In this document: piece by piece, positions 60,283 through 64,000 of the stretch
Position numbering within the stretch: the first letter of the stretch is position 1
Layout: each line of letters starts with the position of its first letter
Assembly: GCF_039539005.1 (NCBI RefSeq)
Contig: NZ_BAABCP010000001.1
Coordinates: forward strand, 124,001 to 188,000
Origin: Microbacterium soli
GTDB taxonomy: Bacteria > Actinomycetota > Actinomycetes > Actinomycetales > Microbacteriaceae
Direction of reading: 5' to 3'
Length of the DNA: 64,000 nucleotides
Program-made: the position numbers and the translations under genes
The notes under the pieces: model-generated
What the model was told of the DNA's origin: nothing
Database searches by the model: none
What the model saw: the letters and a program-made list of their open reading frames with translations, nothing else

Positions 60283-61526
60283 CGGGGCTCCGTGGGTGTC
60301 GAGTCGGCGGAATCCGGCAGCGGGGTCGGCGGAGCAGCGGGCTCCGAGGCCCCGTTCTCGGGCGGCGCCGAGGATGCCGGTGGCTGTACGGGGTGGGCGG
60401 TCAGACGGTGTCTGGACGGCATGAGAGTGACGACCAGGCAGGCGGCCGTGCCGATGGCCCCGAACACGATGCCGACGATGTAGCCGCCGGGCCAGTCCTG
60501 TCGCGTGGCGATGTACATCAGCAGCACGCCCAACGAGATCACCGCCGTCCAGGCGTAGAACACGAGGACGACATCGCGATCACGGTGGCCGAGATCCAGC
60601 ATCCGGTGGTGCAGATGCTTGCGGTCGGGAGCGAACGGCGACTTCCCCGCGCGCATGCGGCGGAAAACCGCCAGCACGAAGTCCAGCAGTGGCAGTATGA
60701 CGATCACCACCGGAAGCACGATGGGGATGAACGCGCCCAGGAGCTGGGAGCGCCCGAAGCGCTCCGGATCGAACGCGTTGACGTCGCCCTGCGTCGTCAC
60801 GGCGATGGCCGAGGTCGCCATCAGCAGTCCCAGCACGAGCGCACCGGAGTCGCCCATGAAGATCTTCGCCGGGCTCCAGTTGAACGGCAGGAAGCCCGCG
60901 CACGCACCGATGAGCACCGCGGCCAGGAACGTCGCGAGATTGAAGTAGCTCGTCGCGCCGGAGTCGCGGGTGAGGATGTACGAGTAGACGAAGAAGATGC
61001 CATTGGCGATCAGGCACACGCCGGCGACCAGACCATCGAGCCCGTCGATGAAGTTCACGGCGTTCATCACGACGACGATGGCGAGCATGGTGATCGAGAC
61101 GCTGACCCACGGGGAGACGAGGATCATGTCCCCCACCGGCAGCGACAGCACCTGGAGCCCGCCGCCCGCGGTGATGATGCCGGCGGCCAGGAACTGCGCG
61201 GCCAGCTTGATCATCCAGTCCAGGTCCCACAGATCGTCGATCACGCCGACGATGGCGATCACGGCCGTCGCGAGGAGGATCGACCACAGCGTGTGCGGCG
61301 GAGACCACATCCGCTCGAAGAAGGGGTTCGCCGCCGAGATGACGATGGCCGAGGCGATCGCGACGAACATCGCCACACCGCCCAGCCTCGGCTTGGGCGT
61401 CTTGTGCACGTCGCGTTCGCGGATGCCCGGATACAGCTTGAACCTCAGGCTCAGCCGCCAGACCGCCCACGTCAGCGCGAAGGCGATCGATGCCGTGAGG
61501 ATGACCGTGAACAGGTACTGCTTCAC
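60279..61526 (-). CDS. wecA: Undecaprenyl-phosphate GlcNAc-1-phosphate transferase (WecA/TagO family)
   Basis: The 415-residue polytopic protein has about 11 helices and transfers a sugar-1-phosphate from UDP-sugar to the undecaprenyl-phosphate carrier. Family motifs are KPRLGGVAMF, VIGVIDD-like VGVIDDLWDLDW, NAVNFIDGLDGL (Asp cluster), FMGDSGALVLG and the C-terminal HLHHRMLDLGH. It probably starts teichoic-acid-like or other wall-polysaccharide synthesis. A cytoplasmic Pro/Ser/Ala-rich tail of about 45 residues is unusual. The GTG start overlaps the tsaC stop (GTGA). Confidence 0.92.
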   Translation of the reverse strand: MKQYLFTVILTASIAFALTWAVWRLSLRFKLYPGIRERDVHKTPKPRLGGVAMFVAIASAIVISAANPFFERMWSPPHTLWSILLATAVIAIVGVIDDLWDLDWMIKLAAQFLAAGIITAGGGLQVLSLPVGDMILVSPWVSVSITMLAIVVVMNAVNFIDGLDGLVAGVCLIANGIFFVYSYILTRDSGATSYFNLATFLAAVLIGACAGFLPFNWSPAKIFMGDSGALVLGLLMATSAIAVTTQGDVNAFDPERFGRSQLLGAFIPIVLPVVIVILPLLDFVLAVFRRMRAGKSPFAPDRKHLHHRMLDLGHRDRDVVLVFYAWTAVISLGVLLMYIATRQDWPGGYIVGIVFGAIGTAACLVVTLMPSRHRLTAHPVQPPASSAPPENGASEPAAPPTPLPDSADSTPTEPR

Positions 61527-62278
61527 TCTTCGTCGACCGGACTTCCGCCGCCTGTGTCCGCCGCGCCCGCCGCAGCCTCGACGGCCTCGTCCTCCTCCGT
61601 CTGCTCGGCCGGCTCCAGCAGATCGCCGAGAACCTCCTCGAGCCGCTCGCGGGTGACGGCGCCCTCGCGGAGGATGCGCACCGTCCGCATCGTCGCCTCG
61701 TCCCCGCCGACCAGCGAGGTCGCGTCGACGATGGTCGAGGGGATGCCGCTGTCGCGGTACCCCTCCTCGAGGTAGACGGCCACGGAATCGCCCAGCATCT
61801 CCTGCGCGTCCGCCGCGATGACCGCCGCGTCTCGGCCGGTGAGGTTGGCGCTGGACACCGCCAGCGGACCGGTCTCGGCGAGCAGCTCCAGGGCTATGCG
61901 ACTGTCGGGCATGCGGACCGCGACAGTGCCCTTCGTCTCCCCCAGGTCCCACGTCAACGACGGCTGCGACGGCATCACGATCGTCAGTCCACCGGGCCAG
62001 AAGGCGTCGACGAGCTTCTGCACGGCATCCGGGACCGCCTCCACGAGGGCGGTCATCATCTCCTGTCCGGCGACGAGCACGGGCGGTGGCATCTCCCGGC
62101 CGCGACCCTTGGCCTCCAGCAGACGCCGTACGGCGGCCGGTGAGAAGGCATCGGCGGCGACGCCGTACACCGTGTCGGTGGGAAGGACGATCAGCTCGCC
62201 GCGGGCGATGGCCTGGCGGGCGTGACGCATACCGGCGAGGATCTGCGCCTCGTCGCGGCAATCGAAGACAGTTGACAT
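61523..62278 (-). CDS. tsaC: L-threonylcarbamoyladenylate synthase
   Basis: The 251-residue Sua5/YciO/YrdC-family enzyme makes threonylcarbamoyl-AMP for the t6A modification of tRNA position 37. Motifs are ELIVLPTDTVYGVAADAF, VAVRMPDS, PLAVSSANLTG and STIVDAT. After the catalytic domain there is a Glu/Ala-rich tail of about 40 residues instead of the Sua5 C-terminal domain, so it is a TsaC type. A TAGAAT box at 62288-62293 predicts a start site within a few bases of the ATG. Confidence 0.93.
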   Translation of the reverse strand: MSTVFDCRDEAQILAGMRHARQAIARGELIVLPTDTVYGVAADAFSPAAVRRLLEAKGRGREMPPPVLVAGQEMMTALVEAVPDAVQKLVDAFWPGGLTIVMPSQPSLTWDLGETKGTVAVRMPDSRIALELLAETGPLAVSSANLTGRDAAVIAADAQEMLGDSVAVYLEEGYRDSGIPSTIVDATSLVGGDEATMRTVRILREGAVTRERLEEVLGDLLEPAEQTEEDEAVEAAAGAADTGGGSPVDEE

Positions 62279-62287
62279 GGCGTGCTC

Positions 62288-62293
62288 ATTCTA
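62288..62293 (-). promoter_or_regulatory. Candidate -10 box (TAGAAT) for tsaC-wecA-atp
   Basis: The last T (62288) is 10 nt before the ATG at 62278, giving a 5' leader of about 3 nt. It may drive the whole tsaC-wecA-atpI unit. Confidence 0.4.
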
Positions 62294-62348
62294 CGGTGGT
62301 GGTCCGACGGTCATGCGTGCGCGCGCTCGACGCGTGCGGGGAGCCCCC

Positions 62349-63206
62349 TCAGCGGCGCAGCGCCGTGGTCGCCCTGTCCCTGCGGGTGAGATCCTCGTGC
62401 GTGGCGGTGGACCGCCACCCGTCGGCCTCCAGCAGCGCACGGATCGCGGCCCCCTGGCTCTCGCCGTGCTCGAGCACCAGTTGACCGCCGGGATGCAGCA
62501 GCTCCCGCGCGCGCCGGCTGATCACACGGATGACGTCCAGGCCGTCCGGCCCGCCGTACAGCGCCTCGGCCGGGTCGTGCAGCCGCACCTCCGGGTCGCG
62601 CGGGATGGCGTCGTCCGGCACGTACGGCGGGTTCGAGATGACGACGGATGCCGTGCCGCGCAGCTCCTCGAACGCCGTGGCGAGGTCGCCCAGCACGAGC
62701 GTGAGGTTCTCCGCGTCCGCGGTGTTGCGCTCCGCCCAGGCGTACGCGGTGACGGAGCGCTCGACGGCGAACACGCGGGCGAACGGCACCTCCGTCGCCA
62801 TCGCCAGTGCGATCGCCCCGCTGCCGGTGCCCAGGTCGATGGCGACGGGGGCGGGCGAGCCGCTGGCCAGCAGGGCGTCGATCGCGATCTGCACGACCGT
62901 CTCGGTCTCGGGCCTGGGCACGAAGACCCCGGGCCCGACCTGCAGCTCCAGATGGCGGAACGCGGCGATGCCGGTGAGGTGCTGCAGCGGCTCGCGCGCC
63001 GCCCGGCGCGCCGCGAGTTCGTCCAGCCGCGCGGCATCCGCCCCGCCGATCCCGTCGCCGCGGACGACGGCGGCCTGCAGCGCGCCACGGCCGAGTCCGA
63101 GCACGTGTCCCATCAGCAGCTCGGCATCGACGAGGGGATCGCCTATGCCGGCGTCGGCGAGCTGCTGGGCGACGGCGCGCAGGCGCGCGGAGAGCGAGTC
63201 GGGCAT
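62349..63206 (-). CDS. prmC: Release factor glutamine methyltransferase
   Basis: The 285-residue SAM-dependent enzyme methylates the GGQ glutamine of release factors RF1 and RF2. It shows the N-terminal helical domain, LTGIAAFRHLELQVGPGVFVPRPETETVV, the SAM site IDLGTGSGAIALAM and the catalytic NPPYVPDD. The ATG at 63206 is 7 nt after a TACGCT box. prfA (RF1), which usually precedes it, is not present; cysK is divergent instead. Confidence 0.95.
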   Translation of the reverse strand: MPDSLSARLRAVAQQLADAGIGDPLVDAELLMGHVLGLGRGALQAAVVRGDGIGGADAARLDELAARRAAREPLQHLTGIAAFRHLELQVGPGVFVPRPETETVVQIAIDALLASGSPAPVAIDLGTGSGAIALAMATEVPFARVFAVERSVTAYAWAERNTADAENLTLVLGDLATAFEELRGTASVVISNPPYVPDDAIPRDPEVRLHDPAEALYGGPDGLDVIRVISRRARELLHPGGQLVLEHGESQGAAIRALLEADGWRSTATHEDLTRRDRATTALRR

Positions 63207-63212
63207 CCTCCC

Positions 63213-63218
63213 AGCGTA
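63213..63218 (-). promoter_or_regulatory. -10 box (TACGCT) for prmC, leaderless
   Basis: The last T (63213) is 7 nt before the ATG at 63206. Confidence 0.55.
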
Positions 63219-63266
63219 GGCGCGTGCGGGCCGGTCACATTCCGCTGTCGCACAGGCCGCACATCG

Positions 63267-63272
63267 TAGGCT
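63267..63272 (+). promoter_or_regulatory. Candidate -10 box (TAGGCT) for cysK
   Basis: TAGGCT predicts transcription from about 63279, a 34-nt leader that contains the GAAAGG ribosome binding site. cysK therefore looks like a conventionally led gene. Confidence 0.45.
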
Positions 63273-63312
63273 GAAGACGCTGTTCACTGGACACCCCGAC
63301 GAAAGGCCCGCC

Positions 63313-64000
63313 ATGGCCGGCATCCATTCCGACATCACCACTGCATTCGGCGACACCCCGCTGGTGCGGCTGAACCGCATCACCGAGGGCCTGAATGCGA
63401 CCATCCTCGCCAAGCTGGAGTTCTACAACCCCGCCTCCAGCGTCAAGGACCGCATCGGCATCGCCATGGTCGACGCGGCCGAGGCATCCGGACAGCTCAA
63501 GCCCGGCGGCACGATCGTCGAGGCCACCAGCGGCAACACCGGCATCGCCCTCGCGATGGTCGGAGCAGCCCGCGGCTACCGCGTGATCCTCACCATGCCC
63601 GGCTCGATGTCGAAGGAGCGCCGCGTCCTGCTGCGCGCGTTCGGCGCGGAGATCGTGCTCACCGACCCGCACAAGGGCATGACCGGGTCGATCGAGGCTC
63701 TCCAGCAGGTCATCGCCGACAACCCCGGCGCCGTGTGGGTGCGCCAGTTCGAGAACGAGGCCAACCCGCGCATCCACCGTGAGACCACCGGACAGGAGAT
63801 CCTGCGCGACACCGACGGAGAGGTCGACGTCGTCGTCGCCGGAGTCGGAACCGGCGGTACCGTCACCGGGATCGGCCAGGCGCTGAAGGCCGTCAAGCCG
63901 GATGTGAAGGTGGTGGCCGTCGAGCCGAAGGACTCCCCCGTGCTCAGCGAGGGGCACCCCGGCCCGCACCGCATCCAGGGCATCGGCCCGAACTTCGTCC
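63313..64000 (+). CDS. cysK: Cysteine synthase A (truncated by the window edge)
   Basis: The first 229 codons of a PLP enzyme that makes L-cysteine from O-acetylserine and sulfide are present; the frame is still open at the last base. The PLP Lys is Lys45 in [11 protein letters not shown]. The substrate and phosphate loops [12 protein letters not shown] and [10 protein letters not shown] are present, and [10 protein letters not shown] fits cysteine synthase rather than cystathionine beta-synthase. The ATG follows GAAAGG. Divergent from prmC. Confidence 0.94.
   Translation, partial: MAGIHSDITTAFGDTPLVRLNRITEGLNATILAKLEFYNPASSVKDRIGIAMVDAAEASGQLKPGGTIVEATSGNTGIALAMVGAARGYRVILTMPGSMSKERRVLLRAFGAEIVLTDPHKGMTGSIEALQQVIADNPGAVWVRQFENEANPRIHRETTGQEILRDTDGEVDVVVAGVGTGGTVTGIGQALKAVKPDVKVVAVEPKDSPVLSEGHPGPHRIQGIGPNFV

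Noticed and set aside
60279..62261. A 660-codon frame suggesting a TsaC-WecA fusion
   Set aside because: The first 245 codons are a shifted reading of tsaC; wecA starts at the GTG overlapping the tsaC stop.

Overview
The window is a high-GC actinobacterial chromosome segment. Gene content and order (nusA-ylxR-infB-rbfA, dxr/rseP/ispG, a complete F-type ATP synthase operon, TANNNT-type -10 boxes, many GTG starts) point to Microbacteriaceae, most likely Microbacterium. That assignment is inferred from gene content and protein style, not from a marker search. I see no rRNA, tRNA, insertion sequence, prophage or CRISPR array. The region is dense core chromosome, and the only stretch over 300 bases without an intact gene (36695-37261) holds a frameshifted gene remnant.

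Layout. 1-9740: rpsO, an MFS exporter, YceI, a small FKBP, a PrsW-like membrane protease, a FAH-family hydrolase, aspartate ammonia-lyase, a CpdA-like metallophosphoesterase, and a Pit phosphate transporter with a small membrane protein. 9900-15510: oligopeptidase B, 6-phosphofructokinase and a SNF2 helicase. 15676-24057: the translation/transcription-factor region (ribF, two membrane proteins, truB, mutY on the other strand, rbfA, infB, ylxR, nusA). 24190-34572: a membrane protein divergent from a NarL/DesK two-component pair, a LOG-family protein, proS, an RNB ribonuclease, an AlaX editing protein, a SnoaL-like protein and ispG. 34677-36694: a trp attenuator with an 11-residue Trp-Trp leader peptide and a fused anthranilate synthase. 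36744-46399: the frameshifted remnant, the M50 site-2 protease, a YcnI pair, a Mur ligase paralogue, dxr, an FKBP lipoprotein, an acyltransferase, OsmC and asparaginase. 46406-52803: an EccC/FtsK-like double ATPase, a PP2C phosphatase, an aldo/keto reductase, a DUF5684-like protein and YaaA. 52882-62278: tsaC-wecA-atpI-atpBEFHAGDC. 62349-64000: prmC and a truncated cysK.

Three regulatory observations stand out. (1) Twenty genes carry a TANNNT-like hexamer whose last base lies exactly 7 nt before the start codon, so most first-in-operon genes here are probably transcribed as leaderless mRNAs. (2) The trp leader upstream of the fused anthranilate synthase shows a full 1:2 / 2:3 / 3:4 attenuator, and its leader peptide itself appears leaderless. 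(3) Three 11-nt GTT-type direct repeats resembling an actinobacterial PHO box lie upstream of pit. Several conserved neighbourhoods are broken: no rimP before nusA, no prfA before prmC, and dxr, rseP and ispG are separated by opposite-strand genes.
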